This document shows, one piece after another, positions 6,221-6,445 of a stretch of 6,445 nt of DNA. The DNA comes from an uncultured Lachnoclostridium sp. (GTDB lineage Bacteria > Bacillota > Clostridia > Lachnospirales > Lachnospiraceae), in the NCBI GenBank assembly GCA_902464595.1, contig CABQJX010000141.1:1-6445 (forward strand), in the 5' to 3' direction. A model generated the notes under the pieces. The model ran no database searches and was not told the origin of the DNA. It saw only the letters and a program-made list of their open reading frames with translations. Both the position numbers and the translations under genes were made by a program. Numbering within the stretch: position 1 is the first letter of the stretch; each line of letters starts with the position of its first letter.

Positions 6221-6445
6221 ATGGAAAAAACAAACCGCAAAAAATTTGATATTATGGACTATTTCGGCGCGCTGAGGATTGGGGCAGCCCTGCTTTTGTC
6301 GCTGCTGATCGTATTTGGGATCATTCTTTTTGTCAGCGATGTGCCGGGGCTTGCCATCCAGAAGCTGATGACCGGTCCCTTGGAGACAAAGAGAAGCTTT
6401 TTCAATGTGGTGGTGCGGGCGATCCCATTGGTTTTTACAGGCCTG
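6221..6445 (+). CDS. nupB: BMP-type nucleoside ABC permease (YufP/NupB-like), 5' part only
   Basis: The first 75 codons are open to the window edge, so the gene continues beyond it. The protein opens with a charged cytoplasmic stretch (MEKTNRKK) and a hydrophobic helix at about residues 20-39. A segment VVRAIPLVFTGL (64-75) then resembles the RQATPLILTGLA-type start of the next helix in YufP/NupB permeases. The start at 6221 lies 3 nt after the ATPase stop; AGGAAGG at 6201-6207 is a possible but rather distant ribosome site (13 nt), with GGGAT closer. It would form the membrane channel with a second permease, and a lipoprotein binding protein is expected beyond the window. Family is called from a short fragment plus context. 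Confidence 0.8.
   Translation, partial: MEKTNRKKFDIMDYFGALRIGAALLLSLLIVFGIILFVSDVPGLAIQKLMTGPLETKRSFFNVVVRAIPLVFTGL

Overview
The window reads as one operon-like gene cluster on the + strand of a Gram-positive anaerobe. The order is LacI-family regulator, YjjI-type glycyl radical enzyme, YjjW-type activase, nucleoside hydrolase, ATPase of a BMP-type nucleoside ABC importer, and the start of its permease, which is cut by the window end. Purine-rich Shine-Dalgarno sites, moderately GC-rich genes behind an AT-rich promoter region, and the protein sequences suggest a clostridial anaerobe, most likely Lachnospiraceae-like. That placement is an inference from style, not a search. An oxygen-sensitive glycyl radical enzyme fits an anaerobic, perhaps gut-dwelling, host.

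Layout: 1-214 is an AT-rich non-coding region. It holds a good sigma-A-type promoter (perfect TATAAT at 52-57), and an 11-bp-arm imperfect inverted repeat overlies its -35 box and spacer. It also has a weaker second promoter candidate and several short repeats. Then follow lacI-like (215-1240), yjjI (1269-2768), yjjW (2761-3594, overlapping yjjI by 8 bp), nucleoside hydrolase (3649-4623), nupA-like ATPase (4694-6217) and nupB-like permease (6221 onward). Gaps are 28, -8, 54, 70 and 3 nt. I saw no convincing terminator between genes, so one polycistronic transcript is plausible. No gene is supported on the minus strand.

How the genes could work together: the importer would bring in a nucleoside and the hydrolase would split it into base and free pentose. 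The glycyl radical enzyme, switched on by its SAM-dependent activase, could then transform the sugar or another product by radical chemistry. The LacI-type protein would sense a substrate or product. The proposed chemistry is inference; to my knowledge YjjI has no settled function. The idea is helped by Escherichia coli, where yjjI-yjjW lie next to deoCABD (deoxynucleoside catabolism), a system also controlled by a LacI-family protein, CytR. The nucleoside hydrolase and the regulator both show altered pocket residues, so the substrate may be a modified or unusual nucleoside. The import-hydrolyse-radical cluster is the candidate undescribed system here.
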